From assembly GCF_023016805.1 (NCBI RefSeq), contig NZ_JALKCH010000008.1, positions 116,977-180,976 on the forward strand: a DNA stretch of 64,000 bases, read 5' to 3'. Numbering within the stretch: the stretch's first letter is position 1; the number at the start of each line of letters is the position of its first letter. A program made the position numbers and the translations under genes. The notes beneath the pieces were generated by a model that saw only the letters and a program-made list of their open reading frames with translations, searched no databases and was not told the origin of the DNA. The stretch is from Ancylobacter crimeensis. GTDB taxonomy: Bacteria > Pseudomonadota > Alphaproteobacteria > Rhizobiales > Xanthobacteraceae. Below, piece by piece: positions 56,381 through 64,000 of this stretch.

Positions 56381-57358
56381 ATGGCCCATATGGATGCCAC
56401 TCTCGGCGCCTCGCCGTCCGGCCAGCTCGCGCACAAGCCGACCGGGCGCATCAGCGACCCGATCTTCGTCGGCCTGCTCTGGGCCAGCGGCCTGTTCGTT
56501 CTGGTCCTGCTCGGCCTCATCATCGCCATGCTGTTCCATGGCGGCCTGCCGGCCCTGAAGGAATTCGGTGCCGCCTTCCTGTGGTCCACCTCGTGGAACC
56601 CGGTCACCGAGAAGTTCGGCGCCGGCGTCATGGTGTTCGGCACGCTGTTCAGCGCGATCATCGCGGTGATCGTGGCGCTGCCGCTGTCCTTCGGCATCGC
56701 CTTCTTCCTCACCGAGATCGCGCCGATGAAGCTGCGCCGGCCGATCGGCGTGGCGGTGCAGCTCCTGGCGGCGATCCCCTCCATCATCTACGGCATGTGG
56801 GGCTTCTTCATCGTGGTGCCGCTGATCGCGGCCTATATCCAGCCCCCGCTCATCGAATGGCTCGGCCCGCTGCCGGTCATCGGCGCGCTGTTCCAGGGCC
56901 CGCCGCTCGGCGCCGGCATGCTGACCGCCGGCCTGATCCTCGCCTTGATGATCCTGCCCTTCATCACCGCGATGTTCGTCGAGGTGCTGGAATCGGTGCC
57001 GCCGATGATCAAGGAATCCGCCTATGGCGTCGGCGCGACCACCTATGAGGTCTATCGCAACGTCTCGGTGCCCTATGGCCGCACGGCCATGGTCGGCGCG
57101 GTGATGCTCGGCCTCGGCCGCGCGCTGGGCGAGACCATGGCGGTCACCTTCGTCATCGGCAACGCGACCCGCATGTCGGCTTCGCTCTTCGCGCCCGGCT
57201 CGACCATCGCCTCGACCATCGCCAACGAGTTCCCCGAGGCGCCGATGGGTTCGCTGAAGCTGCAGGCGCTGCTCCAGCTCGGCTTCATCCTGTTCGTCAT
57301 CTCCTTCATCGTGCTGGCGCTGTCGCGGCTGCTGGTGCGCTCGAAGCTCAAGTCCTGA
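56381..57358 (+). CDS. pstC: Phosphate ABC transporter permease PstC
   Basis: A 325-residue permease with six helices. PstC features are GLPALKEFGAAFLWSTSWNPVTEKFGAG, FFLTEIAPMKLRRPIGVAVQLLAAIPSIIYGMWGFF and the EAA loop KESAYGVGATTYEVYRNVSVPYG. The ATG at 56381 (AAGGA about 10 nt upstream) or the one at 56390 begins translation. It forms the channel with PstA. Confidence 0.95.
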   Translation: MAHMDATLGASPSGQLAHKPTGRISDPIFVGLLWASGLFVLVLLGLIIAMLFHGGLPALKEFGAAFLWSTSWNPVTEKFGAGVMVFGTLFSAIIAVIVALPLSFGIAFFLTEIAPMKLRRPIGVAVQLLAAIPSIIYGMWGFFIVVPLIAAYIQPPLIEWLGPLPVIGALFQGPPLGAGMLTAGLILALMILPFITAMFVEVLESVPPMIKESAYGVGATTYEVYRNVSVPYGRTAMVGAVMLGLGRALGETMAVTFVIGNATRMSASLFAPGSTIASTIANEFPEAPMGSLKLQALLQLGFILFVISFIVLALSRLLVRSKLKS

Positions 57359-57374
57359 TCCGGGAGCCGCACCC

Positions 57375-58208
57375 ATGGCATCGCTCGCCCGCCGGCGCGC
57401 CACCGACCTCGTCGTCAAGGCGATCTCGACCGGCTTCGCCGCGCTTTCCATCGTCCTGCTCGCCTGGATCCTGTGGACGCTGATCTCGCGCGGCCTGCCG
57501 GCGCTCGGCCCGCAGGTCTTCACCAACGTCATGGCGCCGCCCGGCGGCAATGGCGGCCTGCTCAACGCCATCGTCGGCAGCCTCCTCCAGATCGTGGTCG
57601 CGCTCGTCATCGGCACCCCGATCGGCCTGATGTGCGGCACCTTCCTCGCCGAGAACGGCCGCGGCACCCGGATCGCCGGCACCGTGCGCTTCATCAACGA
57701 CGTGCTGCTCTCCGCCCCTTCGATCCTGATCGGCCTGTTCGTCTACCAGATCCTGGTGGTGCCGTTCGGCGGCTTCTCCGGCTGGGCCGGTTCGATCGCG
57801 CTGGCCATCCTCATCGTGCCCGTGGTGGTGCGCACCACCGAGGACATGCTGAACCTGGTGCCGATCGGCCTGCGCGAAGCGGCCTTCGCGCTGGGCGCGC
57901 CGCAGTGGAAGGTGGTGACGCTGGTGACCTGGCGCGCGGCGCGTGCCGGCATCGTCACCGGCGTGCTGCTGGCCCTCGCCCGCGCCGCCGGCGAGACCGC
58001 GCCGCTGCTCTTCACCTCGCTCGGCAACAATGGCTGGTCGCTCGACATGTCGCGCCCCATGGCCAGCCTGCCGATTGCGATCTATCAATACGCCGCAAGC
58101 CCGTTCGAAGACTGGGTCGCCCTTGCCTGGGCCGGCGCCCTTCTCATCACCGTGGGGGTGCTGACCCTCAATATCCTCTCCCGCCTTTTCCTGGCGAAGA
58201 TGAAGTGA
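57375..58208 (+). CDS. pstA: Phosphate ABC transporter permease PstA
   Basis: A 277-residue six-helix permease starting 16 bp after pstC. Typical segments: [56 protein letters not shown], and the EAA loop [23 protein letters not shown]. Partner of PstC. Confidence 0.95.
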   Translation: MASLARRRATDLVVKAISTGFAALSIVLLAWILWTLISRGLPALGPQVFTNVMAPPGGNGGLLNAIVGSLLQIVVALVIGTPIGLMCGTFLAENGRGTRIAGTVRFINDVLLSAPSILIGLFVYQILVVPFGGFSGWAGSIALAILIVPVVVRTTEDMLNLVPIGLREAAFALGAPQWKVVTLVTWRAARAGIVTGVLLALARAAGETAPLLFTSLGNNGWSLDMSRPMASLPIAIYQYAASPFEDWVALAWAGALLITVGVLTLNILSRLFLAKMK

Positions 58209-58215
58209 GCCGGCC

Positions 58216-59037
58216 ATGAACTTCGCACCCGACACCCCCCTCGACATCGCGACTGCGGTGAACCGCGCGACGCCGCCTTCCGGCCAGCCCAAGCTGAAGG
58301 TCGATAAGCTGAACTTCTATTACGGCGACAACCACGCCCTGAAGAACATCAATTTCGACATCCCCGAGAAGCGCGTCACCGCGATGATCGGACCTTCGGG
58401 CTGCGGCAAGTCCACGCTGCTGCGCGTCTTCAACCGGATGTACCAGCTCTATCCCGGCCAGCGCGCCGAGGGCTCCATCCTGTTCGACGGCGTCGACCTG
58501 CTCGGCAAGGGGCTCGATTCCACCGTTGTGCGCTCGCGCATCGGCATGGTGTTCCAGAAGCCGACGCCGTTCCCGATGTCGATCTACGACAACATCGCCT
58601 TCGGGGTGAAGCTCCATGAGAGCCTCTCCAAGGCGCAGATGGACGAGCGCGTCGAGTGGTGCCTGCGCAAGGCCGCGATCTGGGAGGAGACCAAGGACCG
58701 TCTCCACACCTCGGCGCTCGGCATGTCCGGCGGCCAGCAGCAGCGCCTGTGCATTGCCCGCACCATCGCGGTGCGCCCGGAGGTGATCCTGCTCGACGAG
58801 CCGACCTCGGCGCTCGACCCGATCTCGACCTCCAAGATCGAGGACCTGATCGACGAGCTGAAGCAGGACTTCACCATCGTCATCGTGACCCACAACATGC
58901 AGCAGGCGGCGCGCTGCGCCGACCTCACCGCCTTCTTCTATCTGGGCGAGCTGATCGAGGTGGGCGTCTCCTCCGACATCTTCACCAATCCGCGCGAGCC
59001 GCGCACCCGCGACTACATCACCGGCCGCTTCGGCTGA
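58216..59037 (+). CDS. pstB: Phosphate ABC transporter ATPase PstB
   Basis: A 273-residue ATPase with Walker [10 protein letters not shown] at 59-67, Q-loop [18 protein letters not shown], signature [19 protein letters not shown]-like (MSGGQQQRL), Walker [14 protein letters not shown] and H-loop [20 protein letters not shown] is specific for PstB. It powers PstCA and starts 7 bp after pstA. Confidence 0.97.
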   Translation: MNFAPDTPLDIATAVNRATPPSGQPKLKVDKLNFYYGDNHALKNINFDIPEKRVTAMIGPSGCGKSTLLRVFNRMYQLYPGQRAEGSILFDGVDLLGKGLDSTVVRSRIGMVFQKPTPFPMSIYDNIAFGVKLHESLSKAQMDERVEWCLRKAAIWEETKDRLHTSALGMSGGQQQRLCIARTIAVRPEVILLDEPTSALDPISTSKIEDLIDELKQDFTIVIVTHNMQQAARCADLTAFFYLGELIEVGVSSDIFTNPREPRTRDYITGRFG

Positions 59038-59063
59038 GCCGCGCCCGCGAGAGGACTGCACCC

Positions 59064-59777
59064 ATGACCGAACACATCGTCTCGTCCTTCGATGCGGACC
59101 TCAAGGATCTCGGCCGCAAGGTCGTCGAGATGGGCGGCCAGGCCGAGCGCCTCGTCGCCGATTCCGTCGCCGCGCTGGTGAAGCGTGACGCCGAGCTGGC
59201 GCAGAAGGTCATCGTGCTCGACGGCCCGGTCGACCTGCTGCAGCGCGAGATCGAGGAAAAGGCCATCCTCACCATCGCCCGCCGCCAGCCGCTCGCCAAC
59301 GACCTTCGCGAGATCGTCGCGGCGATGCGCGTCGCCAACGACCTCGAGCGCATCGGCGACCTCGCCAAGAACACCGCCAAGCGCGTGCTGGCGCTGACCG
59401 GCGAGTTCCACCCGCAGAAGCTGGTGCGCGGGGTGGAGCACATGTCCGGCCTGGTGCTGGAGCAGCTGAAAGAGGTGCTCGACGCCTATGCCAGCCGCAA
59501 CGACGCCGCCGCCGTCGAGGTCTGGAAGCGCGACGGCGACGTGGACGTGCTCTACACCTCGCTGTTCCGCGAGCTCCTCACCTACATGATGGAGGATCCG
59601 CGCAACATCTCGCTGTGCACGCATCTGCTGTTCTGTGCCAAGAACATCGAGCGCATCGGCGACCACGCCACCAACATCGCCGAGACGCTGCACTATCTCG
59701 TGACCGGGCAGATCCTCGCCGACGAGCGGCCCAAGCACGACACGTCGAGCCTCACCAGCGTCGCGTTTCCCAGTTGA
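59064..59777 (+). CDS. phoU: Phosphate signalling protein PhoU
   Basis: A 237-residue protein of two PhoU three-helix bundles with the metal-binding repeats VANDLERIGDLAKNTAKR (first) and AKNIERIGDHATNIAETL (second). PhoU links Pst transport to PhoR and represses the regulon in phosphate excess. The ATG at 59064 follows GAGAGGACTG; it is in the standard position after pstB. Confidence 0.96.
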   Translation: MTEHIVSSFDADLKDLGRKVVEMGGQAERLVADSVAALVKRDAELAQKVIVLDGPVDLLQREIEEKAILTIARRQPLANDLREIVAAMRVANDLERIGDLAKNTAKRVLALTGEFHPQKLVRGVEHMSGLVLEQLKEVLDAYASRNDAAAVEVWKRDGDVDVLYTSLFRELLTYMMEDPRNISLCTHLLFCAKNIERIGDHATNIAETLHYLVTGQILADERPKHDTSSLTSVAFPS

Positions 59778-59842
59778 TCTGCCCGAGCTGAGGCACCCCC
59801 GCGGCGCAGGCCGCGGGCTGGTGCCGCCGGAGACCATCGATC

Positions 59843-60544
59843 ATGCCGACCAACATTCTGATCGTCGAGGATGAGGAACCCCTCACCCTTCTGCTGCGCT
59901 ACAACCTCGAATCCGAAGGCTATGCGGTGGAGAGCGTCGGGCGCGGCGACGAGGCCGAGACGCGGTTGCGCGAGAGCGTGCCCGATCTCGTCATCCTCGA
60001 CTGGATGCTGCCGGGCCTTTCCGGAATCGAGCTGTGCCGCCGCCTGCGCGCCCGGCCCGAAACCGAGCGGATGCCGGTGCTGATGCTCACCGCGCGCGGC
60101 GAGGAGACCGAGCGCGTGCGCGGCCTCGCCACCGGGGCGGACGATTATGTGGTGAAGCCCTTTTCGGTGCCGGAGCTGGTCGCCCGGGTCCGCGCGCTGC
60201 TGCGCCGGGCCAAGCCCGACCACATCGCCACCCTGCTGCGAGCCGGCGACATCGAGCTGGACCGCGAGACCAAGCGGGTCTACCGCGCCGGCCGCGAGCT
60301 GCATCTCGGCCCCACCGAGTTCCGGCTGCTGGAGTTCCTGATGCAGTCGCCCGGCCGCGTCTTCTCCCGCGAGCAACTGCTCGACGGGGTGTGGGGGCAG
60401 GACGTCTATATCGATGAGCGCACTGTGGACGTGCATGTCGGCCGCCTGCGCAAGGCGCTGAACCGCCCCCGCCAGCCCGACCCGATCCGCACCGTGCGCG
60501 GCTCCGGCTACTCGTTCAACGAGATGTTCGCCCGGACCCATTGA
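59843..60544 (+). CDS. phoB: Phosphate regulon response regulator PhoB
   Basis: A 233-residue OmpR-family regulator. The receiver has the acidic pair D10/E11, phosphoacceptor D53 (LVILDWMLPGLSG), T in MLTARGEE and K in YVVKPFSVPELVARVRALLRR. The winged helix is PTEFRLLEFLMQSPGRVFSREQLLDGVWG with the DNA-contact segment DVHVGRLRKALNR. It should bind the Pho box at 55040. It ends the phoR-pst cluster; a palindrome follows. Confidence 0.96.
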   Translation: MPTNILIVEDEEPLTLLLRYNLESEGYAVESVGRGDEAETRLRESVPDLVILDWMLPGLSGIELCRRLRARPETERMPVLMLTARGEETERVRGLATGADDYVVKPFSVPELVARVRALLRRAKPDHIATLLRAGDIELDRETKRVYRAGRELHLGPTEFRLLEFLMQSPGRVFSREQLLDGVWGQDVYIDERTVDVHVGRLRKALNRPRQPDPIRTVRGSGYSFNEMFARTH

Positions 60545-60564
60545 GGGCGGTCGATCGCCCCGCG

Positions 60565-60596
60565 ATCCCGGACACGGCCGGCGGCCGTTCCGGGAT
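60565..60596. terminator. Palindrome between convergent phoB and phaZ
   Basis: ATCCCGGA (60565-60572) pairs with TCCGGGAT (60589-60596), and inside it ACGGCC (60574-60579) with GGCCGT (60583-60588), giving a nearly continuous 14-bp stem with one bulged C and a 3-nt loop. Probably a bidirectional terminator belonging to the CCGGGAT REP-like family. Confidence 0.7.
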
Positions 60597-60642
60597 GATG
60601 CCGGCCAAGGCCGCTCCGCCACTCCTTGGCCCTGCCTAGCCT

Positions 60643-61995
60643 TCAGCCTTCATCGCCCTCGCGAAAATTCCGCCGCTTCTGGTTGGACAGGATGAAGTCC
60701 GAGATGCGCGGGGCGATGTCGGCACGGAAGCGGGAGCCGTTGAACACGCCGTAATGGCCGACCGCCGGCTGCATGTAGTGCACGCGCTTCTCCTCCGGGA
60801 TGTTCGGCGCGAGGCGGTGGGCGGCCTTCGTCTGGCCGATGCCGGAAATGTCGTCGTTCTCGCCTTCGATGGTCAGCAGCGCGGTGTGGCGGATCTTCGA
60901 GGGATCGACCGGTTGCCCGCGATGGCGCATGCCGCCGCGCGGCAGGGCGTGGTCGATGAACACGGTCTGGATGGTCTGCAGGTAGAACTCGGCGGAAAGA
61001 TCCATCACCGCGAGATATTCGTCATAGAACTCGCGGTGTTTCTCGGCCGAATCGCCGTCGCCCTTCACGAGGTGGCGGAACATGTCGGAATGCGCCTGCA
61101 GATGGCGGTCGAAATTCATGGCCATGAAGCCGTTCAACTGCAGGAAGCCGGGATAGACCGGGCGCATCACACCGGCATGGGGCCACGGCACGGTGGTAAT
61201 GACGTTGCGGCGGAACCATTCCATGCCGCGGTCCAGCGCCAGATTGTTCACCGCGGTCGGGCTCTCGCGGGTGTCGATCGGCCCGCCCATCAGTGTCATC
61301 GAGGCGGGGACGTCGGGGTCGCCCTCGGCCTCCATCCGCGCCACCGCCGCCAGCACGGGCACCGCGGGCTGGCACACCGCCATGAGATGCAGGCCGCCCG
61401 GCGCGTCCTTCGACAAGACGCGGATCATCTCGATCACATAGTCGATATAATCGTCGAGATCGAAGCCGCCCTCGGCGAGTGGCACACCTTCGGCGTCGCG
61501 CCAGTCGGTGATGTAGACGTCATGATTGGCGAGCATGGTGCGCACCGTGCCGCGCAGCAGCGTGGCATGGTGGCCCGACATGGGCGCCACGATCAGCAGG
61601 CGCGGCTGCGGGCGCCGCGGCACATGGGCGAAGTCGCGCCGGAAATGCAGAAGATGGCAGAACGGCCGGCGCCACACCGTCTCGATCGTCACCTTCACGC
61701 GGGTGGCATCCACGCTCACCTCGTCGATCCGCCAGTCGGGCTTCTCGTAGCGGCGGGTCGAGCGCTCGAACATCTCGCAGGCCGCGGCCATCGACTTGCC
61801 GAACTCGGTGTGGGCGAAGGGATTGGCGGGGTTGCGGTAATAGAGCCGCCCGGCGTCGGCGAGGGCGCGATAGGGGTTGAGCACGGCGTGGCCGGCCTCG
61901 AAAAGCCAGTACATGGACTTCGACAGCGCGGTCGTCACTTCCAGTGGCTGGGCTATGTCCCCATCCAGCGCGTCGCCGAATACTCCGATCGCCAT
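60643..61995 (-). CDS. phaZ: Intracellular polyhydroxyalkanoate depolymerase
   Basis: A 450-residue alpha/beta hydrolase of the PhaZ1 class, which mobilises stored poly-3-hydroxybutyrate. Family landmarks are MYWLFEAGHAVLNPYRALAD, LLIVAPMSGHHATLLRGTVRTML, VYITDWRDAEGVPLAEGGFDLDDYIDYVIEM, and the atypical active-site box MAVCQPAVP with cysteine C208 in place of serine, as known for this enzyme class. The ATG at 61995 has GGAGA 6 nt upstream; 62001 is less likely since the GGAGA would touch it. It is divergent from regB and convergent with phoB. Confidence 0.94.
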   Translation of the reverse strand: MAIGVFGDALDGDIAQPLEVTTALSKSMYWLFEAGHAVLNPYRALADAGRLYYRNPANPFAHTEFGKSMAAACEMFERSTRRYEKPDWRIDEVSVDATRVKVTIETVWRRPFCHLLHFRRDFAHVPRRPQPRLLIVAPMSGHHATLLRGTVRTMLANHDVYITDWRDAEGVPLAEGGFDLDDYIDYVIEMIRVLSKDAPGGLHLMAVCQPAVPVLAAVARMEAEGDPDVPASMTLMGGPIDTRESPTAVNNLALDRGMEWFRRNVITTVPWPHAGVMRPVYPGFLQLNGFMAMNFDRHLQAHSDMFRHLVKGDGDSAEKHREFYDEYLAVMDLSAEFYLQTIQTVFIDHALPRGGMRHRGQPVDPSKIRHTALLTIEGENDDISGIGQTKAAHRLAPNIPEEKRVHYMQPAVGHYGVFNGSRFRADIAPRISDFILSNQKRRNFREGDEG

Positions 61996-62194
61996 GGCCA
62001 TTCTCCGATCCGCCCGGTCGCCCGGTGCGGCCTGTTGTGCGTTGCACAAGAGATAGGCGCTTCCTGATCCACGTCAACGCGCCATTTCGTTGTAGAACCT
62101 TTCGCGCCTCACGGAAGCCGTTACCGCGCCGCGGCCCTGCGACCGAAAGGCGCCGGCTCTGGAGGGCGCCCGCGCCCGGCGCTATAAGGCGGGC

Positions 62195-63610
62195 ATGTCC
62201 TTCTCGCTCGACCATCCCATCGGCGAACGCTTCTTCGGCCTGCGCCTCGACACGCTGATCCGCCTGCGCTGGCTGGCGGTGTCGGGGCAGGCGCTGGCCA
62301 TCCTCACCGTGCAACTCGTCTTCGGCTTCTCGCTGCCGATCGGGGCGTGCCTGGCGGTGGTGGCGTTGTCCGCCTGGCTCAACCTCGCGCTCCGGCTGCG
62401 CTATGCCGGCGCGCGGCGGCTGACCGATGGCGAGGCGGCGTGGCTGCTGGCCTATGACATCCTGCAGCTCTCGGCGCTGCTGTTCCTGTCCGGCGGGCTG
62501 GCCAATCCCTTCGCGCTGCTGTTCCTCGCCCCGGTGCTGATCTCCGCCACGGCGCTGTCGCCGCGTACCACCATCCTGCTTGGCGTTCTCGCGGCTGCCT
62601 GCGCGGCGCTGGTCGGGGTGTGGCAGATGCCGCTGCCCTGGGCGCCGCCGGGGAGCGAGGCCTTCACTCCCCCGCCCGTGCTGCCGGTGCTCTATCTCGT
62701 CGGCATCTGGTGCGCGCTCGCCACCTCCATCGCCTTCATCGGCATGCATGCCTGGCGCGTGGCGGAGGAAACGCGCGAGCTGTCCGAAGCCCTGGCCGCC
62801 ACCGAGCTGGTGCTGGCGCGCGAGCAGCACCTCTCCGCGCTGGACGGCCTTGCCGCGGCGGCGGCCCACGAACTCGGCACCCCGCTCGCCACCATCACCG
62901 TCGTGGTGAAGGAGATCGCCCGCTCGCTGCCCGGCGACAGCCCCATGCACGAGGATATCGGGCTCCTGAAGGAACAGGCCGAGCGCTGCCGCGCGATCCT
63001 GCGCCGGCTCACCAGTCTCGGTTCCGGCGACGCCCCCTTCGACCGCATGCCGATTTCGCACCTGATCGAGGATGTGGTGTCGCCCCACCGTAATTTCGGT
63101 ATCGGCATCACCGTCAGCCGGCCGAGCGAGGGGTCGGAGCCGGTCATCGCCCGCAATCCGGGCCTGCTCTACGGGCTGGGCAACATCGTCGAGAATGCGG
63201 TCAATTTCGCCGGCAACCGGGTCGAGATCGTCGCCACCTGGAGCGAGCGCGACCTGACGCTGAGGGTGAGCGACGACGGCCCGGGCTTCCCGGCGGAACA
63301 GCTCGACAGCATCGGCGCGCCCTACATCACGAGCCGCGGGCGTCAGCGCTGGCGCAAGGCCGGCATGGAGCCGGACGGCGAGAACGCCGATGACGGGCTC
63401 GGCCTCGGCGTCTTCATCGCCAAGACGCTGCTGGAGCGCAGCGGCGCGGAGCTTTACTTCGCCAACCGCGTCGCCCCCGCTCATGGCGCCGAAGTGACCG
63501 TGCGCTGGCCGCGCGATCTGATCGATATTTCCGATCGAGATCCGCAATGGGCCGGGAACGACCTGGACGACGCTGCGGAAGCCGGCCATGCCGGGGCGGA
63601 CCGCGGCTGA
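62195..63610 (+). CDS. regB: Redox-sensing histidine kinase RegB/PrrB/ActS
   Basis: A 471-residue membrane sensor kinase with six helices in the first 185 residues. The quinone-sensing heptad GGLANPF is at 100-106. The H-box AAAHELGTPLATITVV carries phosphoacceptor H225, and the redox-active cysteine is C265 (EQAERCRAIL), the same number as in Rhodobacter RegB. The HATPase domain has GLGNIVENAVNFA, DDGPGFP and GLGLGVFIAKTLLERSGA. It controls redox-responsive metabolism through RegA, whose gene follows. Confidence 0.95.
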   Translation: MSFSLDHPIGERFFGLRLDTLIRLRWLAVSGQALAILTVQLVFGFSLPIGACLAVVALSAWLNLALRLRYAGARRLTDGEAAWLLAYDILQLSALLFLSGGLANPFALLFLAPVLISATALSPRTTILLGVLAAACAALVGVWQMPLPWAPPGSEAFTPPPVLPVLYLVGIWCALATSIAFIGMHAWRVAEETRELSEALAATELVLAREQHLSALDGLAAAAAHELGTPLATITVVVKEIARSLPGDSPMHEDIGLLKEQAERCRAILRRLTSLGSGDAPFDRMPISHLIEDVVSPHRNFGIGITVSRPSEGSEPVIARNPGLLYGLGNIVENAVNFAGNRVEIVATWSERDLTLRVSDDGPGFPAEQLDSIGAPYITSRGRQRWRKAGMEPDGENADDGLGLGVFIAKTLLERSGAELYFANRVAPAHGAEVTVRWPRDLIDISDRDPQWAGNDLDDAAEAGHAGADRG

Positions 63611-63733
63611 GTCTCCCCCACCTTTGCCGAAAGCCGTATGCTGCACCATTTTGCACAGGGCGCAGAAGCGTGTACCTTAGGACGAAAGACACAAGGTCGC
63701 AGCGGCCAACGCGCGACGCCTGAGGAAAACGCC

Positions 63734-64000
63734 ATGCTCGAAATGACCGCCGACAGTTCCGACCGCTCCCTTCTGATCGTCGATGACGATCGCCCCTTCC
63801 TGCAGCGCCTCGCCCGCGCCATGGAATCGCGCGGCTTCGCCGTCACCACCGCCGAGACGGTTGCGGACGGCCTGACCCGGGTCGAAGGCGCCGCCCCGGC
63901 CTATGCGGTCGTCGACATGCGGCTCGGCGACGGCAACGGGCTTGAGGTCATCTCGGCGCTGAAGCGCCGCCGCCCGGAAGCCCGCGGAATCGTTCTCACC
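63734..64000 (+). CDS. regA: RegA/PrrA/ActR response regulator, truncated at window edge
   Basis: The first 89 residues are in the window. The receiver shows acidic residues D17-D18 (LLIVDDDRPFLQRL), phosphoacceptor D61 (VVDMRLGDGNGLEVI) and the beginning of the T-loop (GIVLT). The VVDMRLGDGNGLEVI segment is almost invariant in RegA/ActR. The C-terminal Fis-type DNA-binding domain lies outside. It starts 123 bp after regB with GAGG 10 nt before the ATG. Confidence 0.95.
   Translation, partial: MLEMTADSSDRSLLIVDDDRPFLQRLARAMESRGFAVTTAETVADGLTRVEGAAPAYAVVDMRLGDGNGLEVISALKRRRPEARGIVLT

Overview
This GC-rich window comes from an alphaproteobacterium of the Hyphomicrobiales, most likely a facultative methylotroph of the Xanthobacteraceae (Xanthobacter/Ancylobacter/Starkeya type). 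The evidence is a complete calcium-type methanol dehydrogenase (mxa) cluster, order-typical families (DUF2093, DUF4170, DUF6101), a RegB/RegA redox pair, an intracellular PHB depolymerase and dispersed intergenic palindromes of a rhizobial kind. The genus is inference. No tRNA, rRNA, CRISPR array, insertion sequence or phage gene was recognised.

Layout. 1-2100: 5'-complete but 3'-truncated rluB with a repetitive tail, divergent from tadA. 2097-14531 (minus): methanol oxidation genes in the order mxaF-J-G-I-R-S-A-C-K-L-D followed by a YVTN beta-propeller protein; the genes from mxaR to mxaD are almost all coupled by ATGA overlaps. 14532-18017: a 0.5 kb divergent promoter region, then (plus) a lipoprotein, a NarL-type sensor kinase and a LuxR-type regulator, matching the moxZYX arrangement that controls methanol dehydrogenase in Paracoccus. 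18018-26287 (plus): an amide-utilisation operon with an AmiC-like sensor, an AmiR-like ANTAR antiterminator, a Dpp-type ABC transporter and a formamidase/acetamidase. 26288-32817: an intergenic repeat block, glutathione peroxidase, glyQ, an FAD oxidoreductase, glyS and a small membrane protein. 33001-42328: DoxX, pyruvate phosphate dikinase, an AT-richer patch with a small orphan protein and a RelBE-type toxin-antitoxin pair, mutS and xseA. 42344-46738 (minus): the lipid A/Kdo block (lpxK, waaA, DUF374 acyltransferase, DUF4170, CysQ-like phosphatase). 47212-53434: DUF6101 protein, a TetR regulator whose operator faces a structured non-coding stretch, kup potassium transporter, a YbhN-type membrane protein and a secreted protein. 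53713-60544 (plus): phoR-pstSCAB-phoU-phoB with a Pho box in front of pstS. 60643-64000: PHB depolymerase (minus), then regB and the start of regA.

How it fits together: MxaF/MxaI oxidise methanol in the periplasm and pass electrons to cytochrome cL (MxaG); MxaJ and MxaRSACKLD mature the enzyme and insert calcium; the adjacent two-component system probably turns the cluster on. The neighbouring amide operon would yield ammonium and a short carboxylate (formate if formamide is the substrate). Phosphate scavenging, redox sensing and PHB mobilisation lie together at the right end.

The most interesting non-coding signals are (i) very stable hairpins placed inside operons directly after genes for abundant periplasmic proteins (mxaF, pstS, the ABC binding protein, and in the mxaI-mxaR gap), (ii) an 11-bp motif repeated in mirror orientation at both edges of the mxaF/regulator promoter region together with an 18-bp tandem repeat at 21-bp spacing, and (iii) an operator/promoter/RBS array with two strong hairpins next to an orphan TetR regulator.
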